64,000 bases of DNA from Bradyrhizobium sp. MOS003 (GTDB lineage: Bacteria; Pseudomonadota; Alphaproteobacteria; Rhizobiales; Xanthobacteraceae): positions 434,001 to 498,000 of the forward strand of contig NZ_PYFW01000003.1 in the NCBI RefSeq assembly GCF_003020125.1, in the 5' to 3' direction. This document shows positions 51,705 through 59,681 of the stretch, in pieces. Position numbers and translations under genes: made by a program. Numbering within the stretch: the first letter of the stretch is position 1; each line of letters starts with the position of its first letter. Below the pieces are notes generated by a model. That model made no database searches and was not told the origin of the DNA. It saw nothing but the letters and a program-made list of their open reading frames with translations.

Positions 51705-53339
51705 TCACGTTCCCGGACGCGACACCTCGGTTTCCTTGCTGGTGATGAACTCCAGCAGCACCGGAATGCCTTCCTGCGTCTTCTGGATGCCGCGCCTGAT
51801 CGCGGGGATGATGTCTTCCGGCCTGGTCACCCGCTCGCCATAGCCGCCGAAGGCGCGCGCCATCGCGGCATAGTCGCCGGAAATGTCGGTCGAGCGATAT
51901 TTCTCGGTCGAGACCGGCATCACCTTCAACTCGATCGCCATCGAGAAGTTGTTCAGCAGGATCGACATGATCGGGATGCGCTCGCGCACCGCGGTCTCGA
52001 AATCCATGCCGGTGAAACCGATCGCCGCATCGCCCCAGACGTTGATGCAGAGCTTGTCGGGCTTTGCGAGCTTCGCGCCCATCGCGAGGCCGAGACCGTA
52101 GCCGAGTTGCGTGGTCTTGCCCCAGCCGAGATAGGTGAGGGGCTTCGTCGACTTCCAGAACGGCGAGAGCTGGTCGCGCGGGCTGCCGGCGTCGTGGGTG
52201 ATGATGGTGTTGTCGATGTCGACGGCGTGCTGCAGGTCCCACAGCACGCGATACGGACTGAGCGGCGCGTCGTTGCTGGTGAGTTTCGGCATCCATTTCG
52301 CCAGCCATTCCTTGTGCGAGGCTGCGATCTCGGTCGCGACCGCGGAGGCATCGCGGTCCGCGGTAACGGTCTTGCCGATCTCCTCCAGCAGCGCATCGAG
52401 CACGAGGCCGGCGTCGCCGACCAGGCCGATTTTCGCTTCCACATCCTTGTTGAGATGGTTGGGATCGAGCGTGGAATGGATGATGGTCTTGCCCTTCGGC
52501 ATGGCGATGCCGAAGTTCGTTTCCGTGAAGGAGCAGCCGATGCCGAAGATGAGGTCGGCCTCGGCGAGGAATTTCGGCACCGCGCGCGGCACCGCGAGGC
52601 CGCCGGAGCCGAGCGAGAGCGGATGCGTTTCCGGGAACGACGATTTGCCGCCTAGGCTGGTGGTCACCGGGATCGCCAACCGCTCGGCGAGCCGCTTCAA
52701 TTGCGGCCAGGCCTGCGCGTAATGCACGCCCTGGCCGGCATAGATCACCGCATGCCTGGCGTTGACGAGCAGCTGGGCTGCTTCCTTCACATGCACGGGG
52801 TCGGCGCCATAGCGCGTGCGCAGCACCGGCGTGTAGTCGAGCGGCTCCGGCACATCCTCGTTCCACATGTCCGCGGGAATCTCCACGATCACGGGGCCGC
52901 CGCGGCCGTTCTTCAGCTTGGTGAAGGCGCGGCGAAAGATATTGGCGACCTCGGCCGCGAGGATGATTGGCTCCGACGATTTCGAAAACGCCTTCATCGC
53001 CTCGCTTGAATTGAAGTTCGGCTCGATATGCGCAAGCCGGCGCTGATAGCCCATCGGCAGCACCAGTACCGGAACGGACTCGCCATAGCACTGCGCGACG
53101 CCGCCCATCGCGTTCTCCGCGCCGGGCCCATGCTGCATGCAGAACGCGCCGATCGAGCGCCCCGACGTCACCCGTGAGATCGCGTCCGCCATGTGGATGC
53201 CGACGCGCTCCTGCCGCACCATCACCGGGCGGATATCGGCTTTCGCCGCGTGCTCGATCAGGTGGTTGACGGGATAGCCGCAGAGGATCTCGATTCCCTC
53301 GCGCCGCATGATTTCCGCAATGGCGGTGCCGAGCTTCAT
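51705..53339 (-). CDS. Thiamine pyrophosphate-dependent enzyme (acetolactate synthase-like)
   Basis: 544 residues with the three-domain TPP fold. The glutamate that activates TPP is in VRQERVGIHMADA (Glu 44). The binding motif reads WGDAAIGFTGMDFETAVRERIPIMSILLNN, with GDA in place of GDG. The N-terminal and middle domains match acetolactate synthase/oxalyl-CoA decarboxylase-type proteins, but no specific substrate motif is evident. Single gene, 86 bp upstream of the GAF kinase and 160 bp downstream of the STAND regulator. Confidence 0.9.
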   Translation of the reverse strand: MKLGTAIAEIMRREGIEILCGYPVNHLIEHAAKADIRPVMVRQERVGIHMADAISRVTSGRSIGAFCMQHGPGAENAMGGVAQCYGESVPVLVLPMGYQRRLAHIEPNFNSSEAMKAFSKSSEPIILAAEVANIFRRAFTKLKNGRGGPVIVEIPADMWNEDVPEPLDYTPVLRTRYGADPVHVKEAAQLLVNARHAVIYAGQGVHYAQAWPQLKRLAERLAIPVTTSLGGKSSFPETHPLSLGSGGLAVPRAVPKFLAEADLIFGIGCSFTETNFGIAMPKGKTIIHSTLDPNHLNKDVEAKIGLVGDAGLVLDALLEEIGKTVTADRDASAVATEIAASHKEWLAKWMPKLTSNDAPLSPYRVLWDLQHAVDIDNTIITHDAGSPRDQLSPFWKSTKPLTYLGWGKTTQLGYGLGLAMGAKLAKPDKLCINVWGDAAIGFTGMDFETAVRERIPIMSILLNNFSMAIELKVMPVSTEKYRSTDISGDYAAMARAFGGYGERVTRPEDIIPAIRRGIQKTQEGIPVLLEFITSKETEVSRPGT

Positions 53340-53499
53340 GGCGTTTCTCTCCCTCTGAGGCCTGGCCGGTTGATCCGGCCGCTTGGCATGAGAGGATCAG
53401 GAAATTCGAGAAGCGTAAAGCAGGCCGCGGCGAGCACTGCGGTAGGCCAGCCATGCATCGCCCGGGTGCGGCTACGCACGACAGCCGCGCCTGCCGCGG

Positions 53500-56376
53500 T
53501 CAGGAGGTGGCTTGCAGTTCGGCCAAAAGGCGTGAGGCGGCAATGAGGTCCTGGGTTTCAAAGCCCTCGGTGAAGTCGCCATGGATTGGCGCGAGCAAGC
53601 GTACGGCTTTTGGTCTGCGGCGTGTCGCCATCAAGTGCGCGGCCAGATCGACGGCGATCCGCAGTTCGAAGGTTTTGGCGCCTATGCTGCGGGCCTCGGA
53701 CAGCGCCTGCTGCAGCCGCTTCTCTGCGCGCACTGGCTCGCCGGTACGAATGAGGACGGATGCATCGACGCGCATAAGCTCCGGACGGCACCAGCGTTCG
53801 CCCTGCCGCTCCTGGTAATCGAGCGCTTCCGCGATGGTGCGCTGCGCGTCCTCGATGCGGCCTTGCCTGAGAAGCGCGCGGGCGAGCACCGCAAGATAGC
53901 TGCCGATCCGCATCAGGAAGCGGCATTCGATCAGCTCGTCGATCGCGGCCCGGATATCGTCCACCGCGTGCGGATCGCCCCTGAGGTCGCGAAGGCAGGC
54001 CGAGAAATAGCGCTCCACCGGAACCCAGCGGGAGATGCGCTCCCGTTCGAGATTTTCACGCAGCCGTTCCGCATAGCTTTCGAGTGCATCCAGATTGCCG
54101 GTTTCGAGCGCAATGGGGAGCGCAGCAAGTCCGAGCGCGTTCGACTGGGATACCCATTGACCGCTGCGATCCGCCGCATCGACCGCATCGCGGGCCAGCC
54201 TGGCCGCGGTGTCGGGCTGTCCCTGCATCCATGCAACGAAGGGCAGATTGAAACGAACGGTGATGAACCGGTAGACCTCGTTGGCATCCTTGCGGGACCT
54301 GCCCTCAGCCAGCGAATGGGTTGCCGCGAGACGATCCAGAACCGCGCGGCTCTTGCTCAATTCACTCGCAAACGCTTGTGCCCAGGCCAGCGCCCGATCG
54401 GCTTCGGACGTCGATGTCAGGTTGCGGTCGCGGTCCGCGAGCCCGGTCGCTTCCTCGAGATAGGCGGTGGCACGCGGGATATGACCGATCTGCAGCAGGT
54501 AGAAGGCGAAGCCGACCAGTGCGCGTTGCTGATAGTCGGTGTCCTTGGCAGCTCTTGCAAAGGCGATCGCATCGAGCCATGCAATCTCGTTTTCGTTGGA
54601 TAGTTTGCGAGCGTAGAAAAGGCTCCATCCGAGCGCGCAGGCGAGCTTCGCCCGCAGCAGATCGTCGCACTCGATGGTTTTGGCCAGCGCCAGTGCCGAG
54701 GCCAGCCGCGCCTGTGCCTCCGACAGGATGGCTGTCTCCGACCACAAGGTGATCCCCGCAACCGTCAGCCTGATGCCGAGCAAGGGATTGCCGTCCTCGC
54801 CGAAGGCCCACGACAATGCGGCCCTGAGATCACCGATGCGCCAGAGGTAGCGTTGAGTCCAGTCGGCCGGCTCACGCCAGCTCCATTCGTCCTCGGACTG
54901 TTCGAACAGGGCAAGAATGCGCTGGGCATGGTGGTCGAGCGCTTGCTCGCAGGCGGGATCGGAGCGGCGCCGGTCGGTCGCGTAGCGCCGCGTGCTGTCC
55001 AGCAGGCGGTAGCGCAGGCCGCGCCCGCTGGCCTGCGCGCTCAAAAGGGATTTTGCGACGAGACTGCCGAGCCCGGTGACGACGTCGACCAGATCGAGGC
55101 CGGCCGCCCCGGCCACGAAAATCGCGTCTTCGGCTTCGAAAGCGTCGCTGAACACGGAGAGCAGGGCGAACAGCCTGGCTTCCTTGGAAGGCAGCAGCGT
55201 GAAGCTCCAGTCGATCGTGGCCATCAGGGTCTCATGGCGCGGCGAGGCGCCTTCGGCCCTTGGCGCGCGAAAACTCAGATTTTGATCGAGCGCATCAAGC
55301 AGTTCGCGCGGGCCGAACGTTCGGATCTGGGCGGCCGCCAGCTCGATCGCCAGCGGGAGGCCGTCCAGTGAACGGCATATCGAGGCGATGGCCGCGTAGT
55401 CGTCATCGACGAACTCATAGTCCGACCATTCGGCCGCACGGCGAACGAACAATTGAACCGCCGGAAATTCGACCGCCTGCTCCGTGGTCGGCGCCTGGCC
55501 CGGGCCTGGAGCGGGGAGCGAGCCGAGCCGCACGACGTGCTCGGTCGTGTTGCCCAGCGGTTCACGGCTGGTCGCAAGCAGCTTCGAAGGCGAAATGTCC
55601 GCCAGGAATCTCCCGGCAAACATGGTGGCGGCCGGCAGCACATGCTCGCAATTGTCCAGGATGAGGAGCATCTGGCGCTGCCTGAGATAGTCGAGCACCG
55701 CGGTCAGGCCGTTGTCCGGATTGCCCCTGATGCCCAGCGCGGTGACCATCGCCGCGCCGAACAGGGTCGGGTCCGCGATCGTGGCGAGATCGACGAAGCA
55801 GACGCCGTCGCGATAGCGCGAAGCGATGGCCTGCGCCACCGCAACGGCAACGGTCGTCTTGCCGATCCCTCCCGCGCCGGCCAGGGTCAGGTGCCTGAGG
55901 TCGACCAGCAGACGCGCAATATAGGCGATCTCGGCCTCGCGCCCGACGATGCCGCGCCGCAACGGCGGCGGCGAGGGGATCGGTTCCGCCTGCGCGGGGT
56001 GATCCTCGATCTCACCGATGCTCGTTTGCACGTCCGCGACGAACCTGTAGCCCCGGCGCGCCACCGTCGCGATGTAGGCCGGCTCGGTCTGGGTATCACC
56101 CAGCGAACGCCGCAAGCTCCACATGTTGACCTTGAGATTGCTGTCGTGAAGGAACGTACCCGGCCAGGCCGCCTCCATCAGTTCGTCCTTGCTGACCAGT
56201 TCGCCGCGACGCTGTACCAGCAGGTGCAACAGCTCGAATGCGCGTCCGCCCAGTTTCACCGCGCGCCCATCGAGGAGAAGCAATTGGCGGCGGGGAACGA
56301 GTTGGAATCGGCCGAAGGAGAAGGTGAGCTCCTGTCGGCGCGTGCCCCGTTGCCGTGTCTCGGTGGCAGTCCGCAT
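53500..56376 (-). CDS. STAND-type regulator: OmpR-like winged helix, NB-ARC-like ATPase, TPR-like repeats
   Basis: 958 residues. The first domain (about 17-113) is a trans-reg winged helix (VKLGGRAFELLHLLVQRRGELVSKDEL to RRGYRFVA). A STAND NTPase follows: Walker A GAGGIGKTT (167-175), Walker B LLILDNCEHV (237-246), then LLATSREPLG and GLPLAIELAA. The C-terminal 450 residues are alpha-helical repeats that should sense a ligand. Such proteins are ATP-gated transcription activators. The genes it controls cannot be read, though the exported ABM and VOC genes just upstream on the same strand are candidates. Confidence 0.93.
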   Translation of the reverse strand: MRTATETRQRGTRRQELTFSFGRFQLVPRRQLLLLDGRAVKLGGRAFELLHLLVQRRGELVSKDELMEAAWPGTFLHDSNLKVNMWSLRRSLGDTQTEPAYIATVARRGYRFVADVQTSIGEIEDHPAQAEPIPSPPPLRRGIVGREAEIAYIARLLVDLRHLTLAGAGGIGKTTVAVAVAQAIASRYRDGVCFVDLATIADPTLFGAAMVTALGIRGNPDNGLTAVLDYLRQRQMLLILDNCEHVLPAATMFAGRFLADISPSKLLATSREPLGNTTEHVVRLGSLPAPGPGQAPTTEQAVEFPAVQLFVRRAAEWSDYEFVDDDYAAIASICRSLDGLPLAIELAAAQIRTFGPRELLDALDQNLSFRAPRAEGASPRHETLMATIDWSFTLLPSKEARLFALLSVFSDAFEAEDAIFVAGAAGLDLVDVVTGLGSLVAKSLLSAQASGRGLRYRLLDSTRRYATDRRRSDPACEQALDHHAQRILALFEQSEDEWSWREPADWTQRYLWRIGDLRAALSWAFGEDGNPLLGIRLTVAGITLWSETAILSEAQARLASALALAKTIECDDLLRAKLACALGWSLFYARKLSNENEIAWLDAIAFARAAKDTDYQQRALVGFAFYLLQIGHIPRATAYLEEATGLADRDRNLTSTSEADRALAWAQAFASELSKSRAVLDRLAATHSLAEGRSRKDANEVYRFITVRFNLPFVAWMQGQPDTAARLARDAVDAADRSGQWVSQSNALGLAALPIALETGNLDALESYAERLRENLERERISRWVPVERYFSACLRDLRGDPHAVDDIRAAIDELIECRFLMRIGSYLAVLARALLRQGRIEDAQRTIAEALDYQERQGERWCRPELMRVDASVLIRTGEPVRAEKRLQQALSEARSIGAKTFELRIAVDLAAHLMATRRRPKAVRLLAPIHGDFTEGFETQDLIAASRLLAELQATS

Positions 56377-56536
56377 TGCTCATTGCCAATCGATCGAACA
56401 GATCGCCTTGCAATTATCATGCGCTGCAAACTTGTAGAAGTGAGCGGTTCTGAATTCGCACGATTGCCCCGCGCGGCTGCCTCCTCGGGTGCTGCGACAA
56501 AACCACTCGCGCGTCCGCCTTCTTGACCGTATCAGG

Positions 56537-56974
56537 CTATTTTTTGGGCTTGCCGAGAACCGCCATGCGCATGACTTCGACGCCGCCGTCGGCAAGCTCC
56601 GGCAGCTTGGCGAACCAGTCTTTCACATAGGGCATCGCATTGTGCGCGTCGAAATCGGCCTGGCTGGCGAAAACCTCGTAAAAGATGAAATGACCGGGTT
56701 TGGCGCGGTCTTCCTGAAGGAAATAGACCAGGTTCTTGGGATCGCCGCGCACCAGCTCGATCAGCGGCAGAGTAGCGGCGCGCAGTGCGTCCTCTTTCCC
56801 GGGCTTGGCGCGGACCTGCGCCACGACGGAATAGGCGCCCTCCGGAATCTCCTGATAGCGCACGCGCGGCGCTTCCTGGGCGACGATTGGTGCGGCGGGC
56901 AAAGTCAACGTGACGGCGAACAGCAGGGCGACACGCGTATTGCGGGCGAGAGCTTGCATCACAAAATCCTTCAT
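56537..56974 (-). CDS. Exported antibiotic-biosynthesis-monooxygenase (ABM) domain protein
   Basis: 145 residues from ATG 56974 (ATG 56959 possible). A signal peptide (VALLFAVTLTLPAAPIVAQ) precedes an ABM/dimeric alpha-beta barrel domain with YSVVAQVRAKPGKEDALRAA and FIFYEVFASQADFDAHNAM. ABM domains are usually cytosolic heme- or quinone-handling dimers, so an exported one is unusual. The gene begins 8 bp after the VOC gene and shares its export. Confidence 0.88.
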   Translation of the reverse strand: MKDFVMQALARNTRVALLFAVTLTLPAAPIVAQEAPRVRYQEIPEGAYSVVAQVRAKPGKEDALRAATLPLIELVRGDPKNLVYFLQEDRAKPGHFIFYEVFASQADFDAHNAMPYVKDWFAKLPELADGGVEVMRMAVLGKPKK

Positions 56975-56982
56975 GTGTCTGT

Positions 56983-57831
56983 TCAGCGCACGATGCTTTG
57001 CTGGCGCTTGGCCAGTGCGTCCGCAAAGCGCTTCTTGACCGGGTCGAGCGCCTTGACGAATTCGAGCTGCTCGCCCTCCGGGCCCTTGCAATAGATCAGC
57101 TCCCAGCCATTGGAAGGCTCCGCGGTCACCTTGTTGGTGTTGGTGTCGCGGGGCGCGGCCTTACGGTCCGCCTCCGTCATGACGCGGACGGTTCGGTTGG
57201 CCCGCACCTGGGTCATGCCGCGGCGTGCCGATTCGGCTTCGAGGTCGGCGATGAATTTATTGAAGTCGACGTCGTCGCGCACATAAAAGCAGATGTGCAT
57301 CATGCGCGGAAACGCCGGGCTCATGTGCTCCACCGGTTCGGCGAAACTCTTGGCGCTGCCCATTGGCTGATCGGCCTCGCGATATTGCAGCAGTTCGAGC
57401 ACCATGTTGTCGAACTGGATGAAACGGACGTCGAGCCGCTGGGCTCCGCTGCGCAGGTCGGGCACGCCGATGGTCCGCGGATTGACCCCGCGGGCGTTCG
57501 CCTCGATCTCCTGATCGGCCAGCAGCGTGTTCTGCACGCCATCACCCTGGAAATCGCCATGGCGGAACACCTCGCTGCCCCCGAGCACCTCGGTGTAGAA
57601 CTGATAGGCCCGCTCCATGTTCTGGACCGTCAGCCCGAAATGCTGGACGCCCTGGAGCCGTGCGCCGAGCGGCGCCTCGTTGCGTTCGGCGGACGACATG
57701 GGATCGCCCTTCTGTGCCGCGGCCCTTGCGTCGCTTGCGGTGCCGGCGAGGCCCATGACGACGGCTGCGCCGGTCGTCTGCAACAGGGCGCGGCGGCCCA
57801 TGCGCGTGGTGTTGTCTGCCTGGTCTGTCAT
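56983..57831 (-). CDS. Tat-exported VOC (glyoxalase/extradiol-type) protein
   Basis: 282 residues from ATG 57831 after AAGGAGAGCGAC. A twin-arginine leader MGRRALLQTTGAAVVMGLAG ends near ARA-A. The VOC part starts LQGVQHFGLTVQNMERAYQFYTEVLG (first metal His) and continues through FIQFDNMVLELLQ, MMHICFYVRDD and WELIYCKGPEGEQLEFVK (Glu ligand). Tat export implies folding, perhaps metal loading, before transport. Substrate unknown. Likely operon with the ABM gene. Confidence 0.87.
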   Translation of the reverse strand: MTDQADNTTRMGRRALLQTTGAAVVMGLAGTASDARAAAQKGDPMSSAERNEAPLGARLQGVQHFGLTVQNMERAYQFYTEVLGGSEVFRHGDFQGDGVQNTLLADQEIEANARGVNPRTIGVPDLRSGAQRLDVRFIQFDNMVLELLQYREADQPMGSAKSFAEPVEHMSPAFPRMMHICFYVRDDVDFNKFIADLEAESARRGMTQVRANRTVRVMTEADRKAAPRDTNTNKVTAEPSNGWELIYCKGPEGEQLEFVKALDPVKKRFADALAKRQQSIVR

Positions 57832-58205
57832 GTCGCTCTCCTTGCTTGTAAGGCGTGCCGTCGGCGCTCGAGCGCGACGGCTCTCGTCGGCTGCGGATGT
57901 GTCTGCGCTTCTGAACTCGTTCACTAGCTCAAGCGCGCATTGCGCGATTTCCGATTCCTGCGCGATGACGCACGCATCTTGCTTTGGATGACCGGCGATT
58001 TCGAAATCGCACGCGTCCGGCGAAGCCTTTGCTCTGTCGCCATTTTACCTCTTTTAACCGCGCGCCCTCTGGACTTCGGGAACGCCGCTTGTGAGACATT
58101 CGTTTCACGGTGGAGCTGCAATGCCGCGGCTCGCCACCGGACGGGAATGGTCGCTCGCTCGCGACAAGGGGGCCTGAAATTGCCGCAAGCAAAGCGGAGG
58201 TCGTG
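57832..58205. promoter_or_regulatory. 374-bp divergent control region with two palindromes
   Basis: No gene is credible here. It holds a perfect 16-bp palindrome GCGATTTCGAAATCGC (57995-58010) and an imperfect inverted repeat GTGAGAC-ATTC-GTTTCAC (58091-58108). Both lie between the VOC-ABM unit and the AraC-molybdenum hydroxylase unit, so either could serve AraC or another regulator of both. An AT-richer run TTTTACCTCTTTTAACC near 58043-58059 may hold a promoter. Confidence 0.55.
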
Positions 58206-59219
58206 ATGGCGCTCGTGACGCATGGCGATGAGAAGTACCGGACCAGCGAGAAGCTCGCGGAGGCCCGCGACTGGCCGGGGCTCAGCATCGAGCATCGCAA
58301 GTTCGAAGCGGGCCGCCAGGCCACGCCCGTTCCCGTCTGTAACGAACTCGTCATGGTGTTGTCGGGCGGCGGGATCGTGTGCCGCGAAGGCAATGGCGAA
58401 GTTCAGAAGAGTCTCGCGCGGCCCGGCATGAGCTACCTCGTCCCCGTCGGCACGCAGGAGAGCAGTCTGGAGCTATCCGATCGGATGGAATGTCTCCATG
58501 TCTATCTGCCGCCGGCGCTGCTCGACGAGAGTGCGCTTACAGATTTCGACATCGATCCGGCGAAGGTCGAGATCGCGTATGCGCACGGTCTTGCCGATCG
58601 GATCCTGTTCCACATCTGCGCGCCGCTTCGCGACCTGCTGCATCGACCGCGACAGCCGACCGACGCGCTGTTCGTGGGAGGAATCCAGGTTGCGCTCGCG
58701 GCGCATCTTCTGGGGCATTATACGATCGATCGCTGGCAGGCGCCCGGCAAGGCGCTGTCGCTCGATCCGCGGCGCCTGCAGCGCGTGCTCGACTACATCG
58801 AGAGCTCGCTCGGCGGCGACATCAGGCTCGAGGATCTGGCCGCGCAGGCCTGTCTCAGCCCTTACCATTTTTCGAGGTTGTTCCGCGAGGCCACCGGTTT
58901 GTCACCGCACCGCTATGTCACCGATCGGCGTGTCCAGGCAGCGCGACACGAACTCGCGAGGGACCGCATGTCCCTGGTCGAAATCGCCCTGGAATTCGGT
59001 TTCGGCTCGCAGGCGAATTTCACGCGCGTGTTCCGCAAGGCCGCAAGTCTGACGCCGGGGCAGTATCGCGAATTGTGCGGCGGTGGCGCCGACGCGGCGA
59101 TCGATCGCGGCATTCCGCAGGGATTGCGCATGGCGCCGCAGGAATCGGAAATACAGCCCGGCGTGCATCCGCTGTGCTGTCGCAGCGACCAGTTGCCTCT
59201 GGAGGAAACACCGACATGA
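58206..59219 (+). CDS. AraC family regulator
   Basis: 337 residues from ATG 58206 with GGAGG upstream. An N-terminal cupin-like ligand part ([24 protein letters not shown]) and a C-terminal double HTH of about 100 residues: [25 protein letters not shown] and [24 protein letters not shown] tail of about 45 residues follows the HTH, which is longer than usual. Its stop overlaps the 2Fe-2S subunit start (ATGA), so it probably regulates the hydroxylase operon of which it is the first gene. Confidence 0.93.
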   Translation: MALVTHGDEKYRTSEKLAEARDWPGLSIEHRKFEAGRQATPVPVCNELVMVLSGGGIVCREGNGEVQKSLARPGMSYLVPVGTQESSLELSDRMECLHVYLPPALLDESALTDFDIDPAKVEIAYAHGLADRILFHICAPLRDLLHRPRQPTDALFVGGIQVALAAHLLGHYTIDRWQAPGKALSLDPRRLQRVLDYIESSLGGDIRLEDLAAQACLSPYHFSRLFREATGLSPHRYVTDRRVQAARHELARDRMSLVEIALEFGFGSQANFTRVFRKAASLTPGQYRELCGGGADAAIDRGIPQGLRMAPQESEIQPGVHPLCCRSDQLPLEETPT

Positions 59220-59680
59220 TCGAGCTCACCGTCAACGGCACCAAGCACCGTGTCGACGTCGTTCCCGAGATGCCACTGCTCTGGGTGTTACGCGACGAGC
59301 TTGGCATCACCAGTGCAAAATACGGCTGCGGAGTTGCGCAATGCGGCGCCTGCACCGTTCACATCGACGGCAAGGCGGTGCGGTCCTGTCAGTCGCATAT
59401 CGGCGAGGTCGCCGGCAAATCGGTCGTCACGCTCGAAGGCCTCGGCAACAAGGATCAGCATCCGGTGGTGCAGGCCTGGATCGAGCATCAGGTTCCGCAA
59501 TGCGGCTACTGCCAGACCGGTCAGGTCATGCAGGCGATCTCGCTGCTCACGAAGATCCCCAAACCGACAGACGAGCAGATCAATCAGGTGATGTCGGGAA
59601 ACCTCTGCCGCTGCGGCACCTATCCGCGCATCCGCGCGGCGATCCATGCGGCCGCGGCCAAGAAAATGGCGGAGAAGTGA
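59216..59680 (+). CDS. Molybdenum hydroxylase 2Fe-2S subunit
   Basis: 154 residues from ATG 59216, GGAGG 10 bases upstream. The plant-type cluster Cys are 38, 43, 46 and 58 ([14 protein letters not shown]); the second cluster Cys are 96, 99, 131 and 133 ([20 protein letters not shown]). It passes electrons from the Mo site. It closely resembles the small subunit of isoquinoline 1-oxidoreductase and periplasmic aldehyde oxidoreductases. It has no leader and is likely exported together with its Tat-signal partner. Confidence 0.95.
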   Translation: MIELTVNGTKHRVDVVPEMPLLWVLRDELGITSAKYGCGVAQCGACTVHIDGKAVRSCQSHIGEVAGKSVVTLEGLGNKDQHPVVQAWIEHQVPQCGYCQTGQVMQAISLLTKIPKPTDEQINQVMSGNLCRCGTYPRIRAAIHAAAAKKMAEK

Positions 59681-59681
59681 T

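Noticed and set aside
53340..53499. Possible small gene or repeat between the TPP enzyme and STAND regulator
   Set aside because: No frame with a ribosome site, no hairpin and no repeat is visible in this 160-bp gap.
53500..56376. STAND protein as an Avs-type phage sensor
   Set aside because: The N-terminal domain is an OmpR-like DNA-binding winged helix, not a nuclease or other effector, so a transcription regulator is the better reading.
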